64,000 nucleotides of DNA from Epiperipatus broadwayi (Eukaryota > Onychophora > Udeonychophora > Euonychophora > Peripatidae). The translations under genes and the position numbers were made by a program. The stretch lies in assembly GCA_028023455.1 (NCBI GenBank), contig JAQFVV010000012.1, forward strand, positions 3,006,023 through 3,070,022, given 5' to 3'. This document shows, one piece after another, positions 49,772 to 61,495 of this stretch; position 1 is the first letter of the stretch, and each line of letters begins with the position of its first letter. A model generated the notes under the pieces. That model searched no databases, was not told the DNA's origin, and was given only the letters and a program-made list of their open reading frames with translations.

Positions 49772-51052
49772 TCATAATTAAATATGAACTTAAACTAATT
49801 TCATCAAATTTACTATTATACAGTGTTAATAATATAATAAATATTAAGCTATTGTCAGCTTATGGCAAGTCTGTCAATTTAAAAAAACATACATGCTTAC
49901 ACGCATGCATATAATTTTACAGATAAAAAAATAAAATTATTTGAAAAAAAAAGGTCTAAAATTATAGTTTGAAACATTCTAAATAAACTTTAAAAATTCC
50001 TGAAATAAATGTTACCTTATTCTATTTTTTTATTGTACCCTCCATCAAAATATATTTAAAAATTAAATAATGTAGTTTTATATAAAAGAAATACAATTAA
50101 AATTATAACTGTTTTCAGAATTTTTATTTACTAAAATTATAAAAATATTATTGGTTAAATTTTTGATATTTTACTTTCTTTCCATTAAAAAAAATCATTA
50201 AGTTTTCAATAAGAGTTGTTCACTAATATTGTTTTTCTAAGTACATTGATCTTAATGTCTGTTGATCATAAAAATCCTATACATATTTAGTTTTAAAAAA
50301 TATGGCATCATCATGCTTGTATTAGTAAATCATGATTATGATTGGAGTTTATAGTAAGACTGAAAATGATTATCAGTCAAGTGCAGAACTTTTCCCAATA
50401 AACCAACCATTTTTATAGTAAACACCTCATTGTTATCTGAATCATATTAAATCTATATACTTAAAAATGTGAAAAATAGTTTTTTTTTAGCATGTTAAAA
50501 ATAAAATAGCAAACTCTTTAATGTAATAATTTTTTAGAGATTCAATTAAACTAGTTTCTTTAAATAAAAAAAAGGCACTTTTGAATTTATTTGAAAATAG
50601 ATATTCAGACTTAATGTTTTAGGTGTTTATTTAAAAAAATGGTTTGCATAATATACTTTAATAGTCATATCTTTCAAATTGAAATAGGAAGTTATAAATA
50701 TATATATTTTTAATCTTTGTCATAAAAATATATTCTTATGTATTTGCTATTTTTTTATTAGTAACATAGAATTTATCTACATTATAAATTATGAAAATAA
50801 TAATAATAAAATAATTAGTGATTTACGTTTTTTTTTTCTTAATGTTTGACATAACACATGAAGAGGAAAGAAGTACCACTCAAAACATTGTGTGATATAC
50901 TAATCTGTGTGACATTATTAACAGTTCAATATATTTGAAAAGTTTAAATAGTTTGAATTTTTTTAAAACATTTAACAATATATATTAGATGATGCAAATT
51001 ACTTGTTTTGATTATTAAATATAAATTATTATTAATAAATACTAATGATAAT
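49031..51052. other. AT-rich DNA; (TA)n at 49736-49768
   Basis: Contains one TA microsatellite. No gene or repeat family recognised otherwise. Confidence 0.55.
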
Positions 51053-51157
51053 AATCAAGCATTGGTGGTCAAGAGGTCAGCAACAACTGCTTTACAAGCA
51101 GTTGTCCCATGTTAGCGGGTTCACTTCCCAGCTGATGCTATGACACATGAGAAAAAA
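51053..51157 (+). mobile_element. tRNA-derived SINE with target-site duplication
   Basis: A SINE of about 105 bp flanked by AATACTAATGATAAT on both sides (about 51038-51052 and 51158-51172). A-box TGGTCAAGAGG at 51066-51076, B-box GGTTCACTTCC at 51118-51128, 3' end GATGCTATGACACATGAG plus A-run. Between the boxes, AACTGCTTTACAAGCAGTT (51085-51103) folds into a 6-bp stem with the 7-base loop TTTACAA. This has the geometry of a tRNA anticodon arm, with TAC (valine) in the anticodon place. Same family as 18.1, 25.6 and 59.0 kb. Confidence 0.94.
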
Positions 51158-51351
51158 AATACTAATGATAATTAAAGTTTAAAAATATTTTTTTATGTAA
51201 TTTTTGTTAAACTGTATAAACAAATATTTTCCACAAAAGTGAAAAGTAGATTTAATTAAAAATAAAAATAAATGTGAAAACAAAATCATGAAAACAATAC
51301 ATCACTATATCTATTAATACGATTAAGTCAAATAATTTTTTTACTTTTGGG

Positions 51352-51735
51352 AAATATATATATTCTAGCACATGTGCATGTGCGGCACAACTGTTCCCAA
51401 AAGCACCAGAGCACAAGTCACCATGAGTGCATTCCAAACAATCCCACAATCGTGTGTAGAGAGAGACATGACCTTAAAAGAAAAATCAAAGAGACCTTCT
51501 TCATCTCAGGAGACAAAGATGCCATAAATAGGAAAATATGTGCTATGTTTTATCAAAGAAATAGAATTAGCATATTTGCATATCATTAAACATAATAGCA
51601 AGCTATAATTATGAAGGCAAGATTTTTTGAAAGCGCTCAGCTCGTTTGTTTTTAGTTATCTATTTTATATTAACACTTTATAGCTTTTGGGAACAGTTGT
51701 GCCACACACACACACATGCTAGAATATATCTATTA
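51352..51735 (+). mobile_element. Penelope GIY-YIG remnant enclosed by ~50-bp inverted repeats
   Basis: Inverted ends: ATATATTCTAGCACATGTGC... through GGCACAACTGTTCCCAAAAG (51356-51402) pair with CTTTTGGGAACAGTTGTGCC... through GCTAGAATATAT (about 51686-51731). Inside, the plus ORF 51347-51589 includes PTIVCRERHDLKRKIKETFF, then INRKICAMF. This is the C-terminal end of a PLE GIY-YIG nuclease, where the family has CRE..LKRKIKEA.YI and a later ..INRD. The fragment is too short to act. Confidence 0.78.
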
Positions 51736-53757
51736 ATGAAAAATTATAACTAAAATAAAAGTTTTTTTAATATGAATATAAAGTAGAAATCAAATGAGAG
51801 TTATAATAGAGACAAATGCTATCCAAGTGTGATTTCTTACAGAATTTAATTTTGTAATTTTTATTTGTCAGTGAGGTAATATCAGCACAGGTCAATAGAT
51901 TATTTGTGAAAGCATCAAAACCTTTATAAGATTTAGTCCATACATAAAGAAAAGATGAATACTAAAAAGATCTAAAACAAGGCTCAGTTGTTTATTTCAA
52001 TATAAATGGATGCATATTTAAATATAGATATATTTTACCATCAATCAAGCATCCTTAAAAGCTATCAATAACTTAACATTGAGTTAAGTGAAGCAATTTA
52101 TGATAACTCTATCAATATGGGGCATTTTCTATTTCAAAATTAATTTTTGTTCAAGAGAATCGATTTTTTGTTAAAAGATAATGCGAAAATAATGATAAAA
52201 CTAACAATCATATTTGCAGAATTACTGTGAATATTATCATTAACACCATTCAATTGTACTTCAAATCAAAAGAGTACTGCTTTCTTAATATTTATCAATT
52301 TTAAATTAAAAAAGTTACAAGCCCAAATCTTGTAAATGTCATTTAACTTTGTTTCAACTAATACATTTTTCAAATTATTACATTTATTAAATTGTGACCA
52401 TAATTTAATTTGACATAGAAGATTATGATTTATTGGTATGTTATTTGGAATATCTAAAACAAAAAGCATTAGTTTTATTTACCATTTTATAAACGATTCA
52501 ACTGAATATTCAATAATTAATTGGAAAACAGTTATATAGCTATTCGTAGAGGATACAGTAAAACAGAAAATTTTTTTATCTGCCTTTTGAGTAGTGTTTT
52601 TATTTCTATATTTTTGATGAATGCTTGAAAGATCTTTCTGTTGTAATCTATTTAAACAAATGTATACTTATTTATAATGTGGATACTATATTCACTAGCT
52701 CAAAAAATTACTGATTTACTTTTTATTATAAATTTCAAACACTTTATTAAAAGTATGTATTTAAAATTTAAAAATAGTTTTAAAATAATATGCCAACTTT
52801 GAAAATTAAAAAAAAAAGAGTAATAACCCAAAATAAATAACAAACAAAAGACTTTTTTCATTTTTTTTGTTAAAAAATATATTTTAATTTTTTTTAAAAA
52901 AACTTTGTCTTTTCAATTTCTATCAGTAAATTGATTCAGACAACAACATGATTTTTTTTTAAAAATAAATTTTTACTTATAATTACAAAGCAATAAAAAT
53001 AGTATGAACATTTTTGGAAGATGCTGTAACAGTAGTATTGCTTATTTGATAGACATTTTCTGGTTTCTATTAGTAAATTTTCATTTGATTAATTTTTTTG
53101 CTAAATTACAAATATTTTCTACTTAAGTGTAAATGTATGCATTATGTATTTACTAAGAAATAAATATTTAATTTATAAAATAAAAATAAATCAATTATAT
53201 ATAAAATTGTTTTTCAATTTCTCTAAAGCCAAAGTCAGTTTTTTAAATGTTGAAGTTGTATATGAGTACAGAATATCTTTTCATAAAGTTAGGATTATTT
53301 ATCTCCTTGAATTACCTTTTCGTGGAAAAATAAATTTAGTAGAAATTGACGATAATCAGAACACATTTCACTTTCTATTTTTTTTTGCGAATGAAGGATA
53401 AACTGTACAATAAATGATGCAGTCAAAAATAAAATCATCTGCATCTAAGAAAAATCCCAATATAATGTAGCATCAATGATGATGAAAGAATTAAACTTCA
53501 TTTTATTGATGTTTTACTACGAATATTATCTGTTAACATGTTTTATGCTAAAATTATGAGCTATTGATTTTTTTTTAAAATTGTGATCCAGTTTTGTGCA
53601 ATATGAACTCTGTGATGATGATAATCATTGTATCATGAAGTACTGCAATGAAGCTGCTGTGCTACAGTTTTAAATCATTTTTAATCAACTCAACTGCTAT
53701 CTATGTACATTGTTCGTTAAAAACTTGAATTAATATAAATGTCAAGTTATTAATTGC
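51736..53757. other. AT-rich DNA with no recognised feature
   Basis: ORFs 52266-52469 (minus) and 53144-53401 (plus) have no domain and lie in low-complexity AT sequence. I treat them as chance. Confidence 0.55.
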
Positions 53758-53921
53758 AAAAAAATCTGAAGATGTCAGTAATGTACAGATTAATCAACAA
53801 AAAAATCTGAAGATGTCAGTAATGTACAGATTAATCAACAAAAAAATCTGAAGATGTCAGTAATGTACAGATTAATCAACAAAAAAATCTGAAGATGTCA
53901 GTAATGTACAGATTAATCAAC
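53758..53921. repeat. perfect tandem array, 4 x 41 bp
   Basis: Four identical units at 53758, 53799, 53840 and 53881, each AAAAAAATCTGAAGATGTCA followed by GTAATGTACAGATTAATCAAC. No mismatch between units. Right after the last unit comes CAGATGTAAT, with no spacers and no partial unit. The identity indicates very recent amplification. Each unit contains a weak inverted pair ATCTG..CAGAT. Confidence 0.97.
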
Positions 53922-55616
53922 AGATGTAATTATAGTCGTGATACTCTACCAAACAACTGTTGCATAGCATCATTCTAAATTTTTGTGATAATTTAATAAA
54001 TATAAATTCAATTTTCAACTTTCATAAATAATTTTATAGATAAGGATTTATTATTTTATTTTTATATTAGTGTTATGACATAAAACCAATAAACAAAGTC
54101 ATTACTCCAATTTTATATTTTACATCTGTACATTTATTTTATGTATTTGGAAAGATATCAAATATAATTTTTAAGAAGTTTTTTTATTTGTAAACTTATA
54201 TATCTAACAAATCAAGCCCATTTTATTGATAATATCAAAATTAAATTGTTGAACTATTAATTCAAATTGTCACTTGGGATAGGTACAAAAACATTGAGAT
54301 GTGAAAGTTAATATTGCAAAATATTTTTTTAAAAAACTTGCTTTGACTACATAATGAAAATTAAAAAGTAAGAGAACAAATGTCTTTTTTTTATTTTAAA
54401 CATGTACATTTAATAATATACTTTTTATGAGCATATATTTTATACTATTTAAGTTTTTGTAATTGTTATTGATGTTTTATGTGTATATAATATGTAATAT
54501 TCATGGTTTACTGCAAGATTTGCAAAATTCCATTAAGTAGTACATGTTGTCTATATTCTATCATTAAACGTTTCATACCACTATAAAATGGTTGCTTTGA
54601 AAGCATATTTATTTGGAAATTGTGAAAATATGAAACTTATAGAAAAACTACTATAGAGAAATATAAAAATCATTTCATCTGAAAACATGATTGATGTGCA
54701 AATAAAAAAAAAAGAAAATATAAACGTAAAAATGGCCTAACATCTATTAAGAAATATTGGATTGAAATTTTTTATGTAGAAAATTTACTCCTTTGTTAAT
54801 AAATAATTTAATATTAAATTTTTCATATTCTTTATCTTTAAATAAACCTAATATTATTTATAAAGACAAGCTTGAGAATCTCCATAAGACAGACATATTT
54901 TGTGTATCATTAGAATTAAGCTGTTTGTCAATATGTCTTTTAGGAAGACATGAGTAAATTTAAAGACTAGAATGGCATAGTTCATATATATGTAAATGAA
55001 AAATTATTGATAGATCTGTGTATAATATATTGTATATAAATATATACCAATGTTTCAGCCAAATCACACTTATCATCAACTGGCTAATAAATATTATAAA
55101 AGTAATTGAAATGGTTAAAATGTTGGTATATATATATATATATATATTTGTAAAATAAATTTGACCCAGGTACACCCACATAATATTTTATTTATATGTA
55201 CCCCATGAATGTTTTTGTTTTAATATATGTATAAAGTAGGTATAAAACAATAGTGCATACATATTTGCATTTTTTGAGAATTATACTATATAATTATATT
55301 ATATACTTATTAATATATAATATAGTAATTTAAAAAGAAGTTTATTATTTATTTGAAACTTTTAACACTATAGTCATTTATTTTGAGAAAAGCAATAAAA
55401 CTTAAAATAAATAAAAAATAAAAATAAAATTAATATAAATGCCATTTGTAAGAACGAATAAAATTCTGTTTAACAGAATGTGTTATTTCAATTTATAATA
55501 TATGCCATAATAAATTTTATAATTGCTTTATAAAGATGTAATGCATCAACAGACTGCCATAGCAATTTTGCATATTAATGTCATAATGATTATTTATTTT
55601 CCACACCCATTTGTGG
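53922..55616. other. AT-rich DNA; TA tract near 55128-55147
   Basis: No gene. The 73-codon minus ORF (54960-55181) reads through the TA tract and is spurious. Confidence 0.55.
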
Positions 55617-55617
55617 A

Positions 55618-55657
<40 letters not shown>
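55617..55657. repeat. compound (TA)n(TG)n microsatellite
   Basis: TA then TG dinucleotides. They supply the Cys-Val run of the spurious plus ORF 55523-55723. Confidence 0.96.
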
Positions 55658-55661
<4 letters not shown>

Positions 55662-55797
55662 TGAATGCAGAATCTGAGTTCAGACACAGTGAGCCTTCGA
55701 ATAATTTCAACTATATTATTTGAAATAAAGATTTTTTTTTTTTAAAAAAATTCAATTTATTTTGAATATCGGTATAATGTATATACTGAACATTAGA

Positions 55798-55995
55798 TGG
55801 AATTAGATATAAACTGAGCACTGATTATAGTGTGGGAGATAATTATCTGGACCATCTGAAGAATGCTGGTTCAGCACAAAATACTTATATTGGAGATTAT
55901 TTATCTTTTTTACATGTATGTGGTCATGTGTACATATAAAAAATGGAGTAGATAGATGAAGATAGCTTGAAAGTCTGAATTCAAATTCCTGCTAA
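55798..55995 (-). repeat. dispersed repeat family F, copy f
   Basis: Reverse-oriented family F: ATATAAACTGAGCACTGATT, GAGATAATTATCTGGACCAT, GCACAAAATACTTATATTGG, TATGTGGTCATGTGTACA and CTTGAAAGTCTGAATTCAAA. Equivalent to the right arms of the palindromes at 31.9 and 43.9 kb, but without a partner arm. Confidence 0.78.
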
Positions 55996-56990
55996 TTAAA
56001 CTATTTTAGTAATAATTATATTGTTTTTCTTTAATAAAGTTTTTAATAAACAAGGTATTGATACTAAAAGAGCATATTTTACAATTTCTATTAAAATAAT
56101 TCCAAAATAAATGAAGAAATAAAAAATGATAAATTAAACAATTATATATATATATTGTAACCTTATATTTTAATCCAAAATATATAGCTTGGTAGATCTA
56201 GTTAAAATTTCTCTATCTTTTTCCAGATGACTTGATTATCATGGCTGTCATTTAGTATGCTTGACCTTTGTGTTCAAATTTATTGAACAGTGAGATTATA
56301 ATTCCATATTTTTATTATTGTATATTTTTTCTCTTTTTCTTCTCTTTCTTTCATACATTAGTTTTGCTCTGTTTCCAAACACTAAGTCAAATAAACTGTG
56401 CTTAACCTAAACTCAAAACCAATAGCATATTACACCAAGTATAATAAGATAATTAAAAAAAACAAATGATTATTATTTGTTTTTCTCTTTAAATAATCTT
56501 AAAGATTATTTTGATTTAATTGAAGCATATATTTAATTTCTTTTAAATTAATAATAACATAAACTCATTTTTTTTTGTCTTTTCATTTTCATTTTTTTAA
56601 CAGGATATGTAAATGATAAGAAATCTAATTGGCTAAAAAAATAGAACTGCCAAAAAAAAGATTTTTTGGGGGGAGAGAACTGCTGTAGTGACAGCAAATG
56701 TATAATAAAAAAAAATTTTTCTCTCTCTCTTTCTCTGTTAAACATGCATAAAGATAAGAAAGGAAGTTAAATTAAAACTGTTCTTAAATAAGTGTGAGTA
56801 GAAGAATGTATAGCTAAATCCTAACAAATCTGTTTGGGTCCACCAACTGTGAGTCTGGCTGCTGATAGCCTTCCATAAGGTCTACAAATGAAATGCACAG
56901 GAATTATTATTAACTGTGCCAACAGGAATAGAAGCTGTAAAAGGTCACTCTATTTGAAATTTCTTATTGTTTGTAGACTATGCTTAGCCT
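55996..56990. other. AT-rich DNA with no recognised gene
   Basis: Contains a CT-rich run (56709-56738) and a mixed-composition stretch at 56816-56950. The minus ORF 56548-56745 (Arg-Glu run from CT repeats) is spurious. Confidence 0.5.
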
Positions 56991-57215
56991 TGAATAAAGT
57001 TTTACTTTCATAACTTTACCACCCATGGTAGTGTTGTGAAAGTGCAAAATAAGGTACTGTATTTAACTTTGGATAAATTTTGCTTTCATGAACTTTAACA
57101 CTTAAAGGAGTGTTATGTATGTGCAGAATAGAAAGCAGTGTTTGACTGGGAATATAGTGTTTTATTTTCATGACTTTGACATTTCTAGCATTATATCTAT
57201 CTGGAATGTAATGCT
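56991..57215. repeat. degenerate tandem repeat, three ~79-bp units
   Basis: Three consecutive units share GAATAAAGTTTTACTTTCAT / GATAAATTTTGCTTTCATGA / GAATATAGTGTTTTATTTTC starts. Each has an AACTTTRACA-type middle and a later GTG-AATG-type block. Strongly diverged, non-coding. Confidence 0.65.
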
Positions 57216-58996
57216 GTTTTAACGTTTTTCTATGCTATTGTTTGAAGATCAGTTACTTCATTGCTTTAAACTTTCAAATATAGATAACAGATATATTAAA
57301 ATAGCTTTAAATATATATCTGCATATTTGTATAGTAACGGTTAAGTTAATGTTTTACTCATGCACCTAATCCCTAAATGGAAAAAATGATTATGTTGAAA
57401 ATTAGCCTCCACTTTCTAAATTTCGCAATGAACCTGATACATAAACATATATTTGCATTTTACGTTACAACTTACAAACAATTCCCTCTTTCAGATTATA
57501 TCTAAATCAATAACAGCATGCATGTATATAAGTGACATATTACATCAAAATAAAGAAGTAAATTAGTATTTTAAATGACAAAGTGTATTTTAATAAATAA
57601 TATTTAATCAATAAATAGATTTGTAATATACATAATAACACAATTGCACATGCATATATTTAATTCAATTAAACAATTGTATGGGTGGCAGAATTAATTG
57701 CATTTTAAAATACTATACTAGAAAACAATTTATCTGGATATACTATGAATATTAAATACTTTGAACTTAATATTCAAAATTATAAAGCGTAAATAAATTT
57801 AAGAAATAATTTTAAAAATAATAATAATGAAATAAAATTCCTATCTTTCTTGCTTGGGCATTTTATGAAATAAATCACTCATTTTGTACTTACTAAATAA
57901 ATTTTCTTCCATGTCAATTATTTAAAAATTTTAACTTACTGCTGCAATCTTTGCGTTTAATTTGATGCATTCATTTGAATCCTAAATTTCTATAATACAG
58001 AAGAGATATTCTTTTGAGTTATCGGCTTATTAAATATTAACTAGTTCTCTTGATGTTTAAAGTATTGAACAATAATCCTGCGGAGGCTTTCTTTATCTAG
58101 CAGTTTAATTTGAGATGGTGCTTCTTTTGATGGCATTTCTTTAAATAAGTTATAAGGGCAGGCCAGTGGATGTTAAAAAGTTTTTATCCAATAATTAATG
58201 GTGAGATGGCAGCGACAGTTCACTAGTAATAAAGGCTGTGACTTTTTTTACCACTAGCTTAATAGAAACTCTGATTTAATACAAGCGCAGATGAAATAAA
58301 TAAATAAAACAAATATAAACATTTTAAATTTAATTTTCAAACTTAAATGTCTTATATAGTTGTAAATTTTAAAATTAAAATATTTGATTTGTCAACAAGA
58401 ACAAAGCACCTTGACATCTCTTTTTAATTACTTATAGTTTGAAAATTTGGTAAGTGAAATATTTTAAGGAAGAGTGTAAAACATATTCAAATACATACAT
58501 TTTAAAATGTTCTTTATGAATTGAATAACAAAATTTGCATAATCTATGCTTTAATTATAAAACAAGTTAAATGAATAAATTGTAATATTAATATAAACAC
58601 ATATATATTAAATATGATATACATAAGCATACTTTGAAAAGCATAATGCCCTGCGTTAAGCATTAAACTAAATATTTATTGTAATTATTGTTAATTTAAA
58701 TGTATTACTATTAAATTTAATGTTTATGTATTTAGTCAGTATTTAATTTAATTTTTATGTATTTAAATATCGTTAAAATGTTAGTTGCTAAAATCTGTTG
58801 TGGATTCTAGTGGGTTAAAAATCATTTCATAAGTCATTTTTATAATATCTTCAATCTCACAAATTAAACATGCTTTATCATCTATACTTTTTCTGCTTTA
58901 CTTAGTTGCAGTATTTTTCTTTATACACATCACATAAAAACAAATAGAAATAAAAATTGTGCAATATATGTCAAATATACTAAAAGTGTCTTTTTT
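57216..58996. other. AT-rich DNA with no recognised feature
   Basis: Slightly less AT-rich near 58080-58270, with no ORF. Nothing recognised. Confidence 0.55.
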
Positions 58997-59094
58997 CTCA
59001 TGTGTCATAACATCAGCCGGAAAGCGAACCCGCTAACCCGGGACAACTGCTTGTAAAGCAGCTGTCGCTGACCTCTCCACTGCCATGGCTTGAC
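58997..59094 (-). mobile_element. tRNA-derived SINE, minus strand, with target-site duplication
   Basis: Reverse-oriented member of the SINE family: B-box GGTTCGCTTTCC (minus; plus coordinates 59019-59030), anticodon-arm-like CTGCTTTACAAGCAG (about 59046-59060) with loop TTTACAA, and a CAAGCCATGGCAGTGGAGAGG start. The flanks AAAGTGTCTTTTTT (58983-58996) and AAACTGTCTTTTTT (59095-59108) form a 14-bp target-site duplication with one mismatch. The T-run of the left flank doubles as the complement of the A-tail. Confidence 0.92.
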
Positions 59095-59468
59095 AAACTG
59101 TCTTTTTTTTTGTAAGTTTGCATGCTTTCAATAGATTTTTAAAATTGTAATACTTTTCTACTACATTTTATTTAATTATGTTTAAAGACAGAAAATGCTT
59201 CATGTAATCATTCGTAATTAATTAATATGTCTGTGCATGCACATGCGTGTGGGAGAAATGGAGAAAATATGTAAGAACAATGAAATATAATGAACCTTTT
59301 TGTAAAATAATCTAGATTTAATGTTTCAGCTATAACGGAACTAGGTAATTACCAATAAAACTAGATGTTACCTGAAACTTCATTGTCTAGCAATTAAAAT
59401 AGTAAGATTCTTATTTATATTAATGATTGTAATTATAAATTTATTAAACGCACATTGATTACGTAAGT
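59095..59468. other. AT-rich DNA with no recognised feature
   Basis: SINE flank followed by unstructured sequence; nothing recognised. Confidence 0.5.
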
Positions 59469-59631
59469 AATATTTACTGAGGCTATAACCTCGATAATAT
59501 GCGTATAAAATGCGATAGTAGGGACCTCTACAGGTGTTTTATAGTGTAAGCTTGTGTTTAAAACACCTGTAGAGGTCCCTACTATCGCATTTTATACGCA
59601 TATTATCCAGGTTATAGCCTCAGTAAATATT
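59469..59631. repeat. near-perfect hairpin, 73-bp arms, 17-base loop
   Basis: The left arm 59469-59541 and right arm 59559-59631 differ at one position by eye (AACCTCGATAAT against AACCTGGATAAT). Outer ends AATATTTACTGAGG / CCTCAGTAAATATT; inner ends CAGGTGTTTTA / TAAAACACCTG. The loop is TAGTGTAAGCTTGTGTT. The arms contain CpG and are less AT-rich than the surroundings. Likely a young MITE or a freshly formed palindrome. A transcript would be a long double-stranded RNA, so a small-RNA precursor is an alternative. Confidence 0.96.
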
Positions 59632-60158
59632 ATTAATGATTGTATAAAAGTTAATGGTGATTGTGTTTTACATGTAATTATATAGTAATTATTTTTATCA
59701 TCTAGTTGAAATTATTAATTTTTTTAAAATAAAAACATTACTTTTTCATTTTAAAATATAATCAATTATAATACACAGGTTAACATAAAACACTATTTGT
59801 CAAATGCTATTCTTCTTTATTTTCTTCAGCTGCTTCTGATCTGACAAGTTACAATTTACATGGAAGTATAAACTGTGATATTTTTTAAACTCATCAACAT
59901 TGAATTCAAAGTGATGCTATAATCAGTTAAGTTACTTTATCAAAGGCTGCAATCAGTGGAATGCTATCATGATCTTTATTTTTGTTTTTAAGGTAAAAAT
60001 TAATGAATAATTTCCAAGCGTTTTGGATTATCATCCTATGTTAACTTATGGAATTGTTTTTCATTTTCTTCCTCTTTATTATTCTTCCCTTTTCAATGTA
60101 CTTTTGTTTTCCCAATAAATTATACATTCTTTGAAACATGCATATGCTACCTTAGCTG
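59632..60158. other. AT-rich DNA with no recognised feature
   Basis: No ORF or repeat recognised. Confidence 0.5.
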
Positions 60159-60784
60159 TATTTATTGGTACTTATTACTTAGCCAGGCTTGGACGCTTGC
60201 TGGGATTCTGGCTAGCCAAGAACATCTACAAATGTTGTTTATGTGGTCTAGACTTATGTCTAAGAAAATAGTTCTGTTTATCTTAGCCATTGTAAGCCAG
60301 TTGATGGCATTGAACAGAAATATTATGGCCTGTTTTGTGCTTCATGACACTTTATGCAAATTTGCACAATTGACAGCTACCTACCGTATTGCCTGATGGT
60401 GTCTGTGTTTGAAGTAGCCACAACTTTTGAAATCTCCATAGCAGAGTAATTTCATTTCTACTAAAATCATGCAGTCTGACTGACTAAGAATTGTCACACC
60501 ATCCCCACTCTTCTCTACACAAGTTGGAATGTTCAAAGCATTTTCAAAGTGTAGGGCTGAACATGATCCGACCGAGCTCATGGGAAAAGTCACGTTTTCT
60601 CAAGAAAATATATGAGATCAATAAAATAGTGCTGACTGTGGTAAGCAGACTTTGAAATTGTGCCAGTTGCCAATGTCAGTGAGATTCTTGAAACCGAAGA
60701 TATTAGCTTACCCATATTTCCAAATTAAAAGGTTGTGATTCTATGACATAAATCATTACAAAAAAAAAAAAAAAAACGAAAGTT

Positions 60785-61145
60785 GAAAAAGTCAAAAGTT
60801 TTTTTTTTTGGGTTTGTTTTTATTTTTTTAAAAAAGATAATTTAAATTGTTTTTAAAAATAAAAGTTGTACTATATTAGCATGAGGGAGGATAGAGGCAG
60901 AGGGTTGAGAAATATTTTGTCATCACTGAGACCAAAGTTATTTTTAGTTTGTTTTTATTTAAATAAAAAAAGATAATCAAAATTGTGTTTGAAAATAAAA
61001 GTTTTACTATATTAAAGTGTGGGGGGGTAGAGGGAGTGGGTTGAGAAATACTTTGTCCTCACTAAGCCAAAAGTTATTTTTGGGGGGTTTTTTTGTTTAA
61101 AAAAAGGTAATAGAAAATGGTTTTAAAAATAAAAGTTTTATTATA
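60785..61145. repeat. three ~125-bp tandem units inside the transposon
   Basis: Units start near 60795, 60935 and 61070. Each has a G/T-rich GGGTTTGTTTTTATTTTTT-like start, AAAATAAAAGTTTTACTATA and, in the first two, AGAGG.AG.GGGTTGAGAAATA, then a TTTGTCMTCACT block. The third unit is cut short. Moderately diverged. Confidence 0.8.
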
Positions 61146-61314
61146 TCAGAGATAAAGATGTGTTTGTGTATTATTTTTATTATGGTAATTTGTTAGTAGT
61201 AAGGTTTTTTTAAAAACGCTAAAAAAAAAAAATAATAAAGACGTAGCATAAAATAATATAAAAGTTGTTTTTAAAAATCGCTAAATAAAAATCAGGTAAT
61301 ACAAATAAAGGCAA

Positions 61315-61495
61315 AAAAAAGACACTGTATAGCCAAATAAAAAATCTCTGTATAGACAAAAATTACTATATAGCCAAAAAAAATCGCTGTATAGGCCCCA
61401 AAAAAGTTGCAGTTAAGTTTAAAAAAATAGCTGTATAGCCACAAATAAAGTCGCAAAAATCACCATATAGCCAAAACAAAAGTCGCTGTTTTTTA
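61315..61495. repeat. CGCTGTATAGCC minisatellite inside the transposon
   Basis: At least six degenerate units close to TCGCTGTATAGCCAAAAAAA, about 25-35 bp apart (near 61325, 61348, 61368, 61386, 61430 and 61466). Antisense translation gives recurring YGDF/YTAIF-type blocks in the ORF 61366-61560 (minus), a consequence of the repeat rather than clear evidence of a protein. Confidence 0.78.

Noticed and set aside
53758-53921. CRISPR-like direct repeats
   Set aside because: The four 41-bp units are contiguous and identical with no unique spacers. This is a tandem repeat in eukaryotic DNA.
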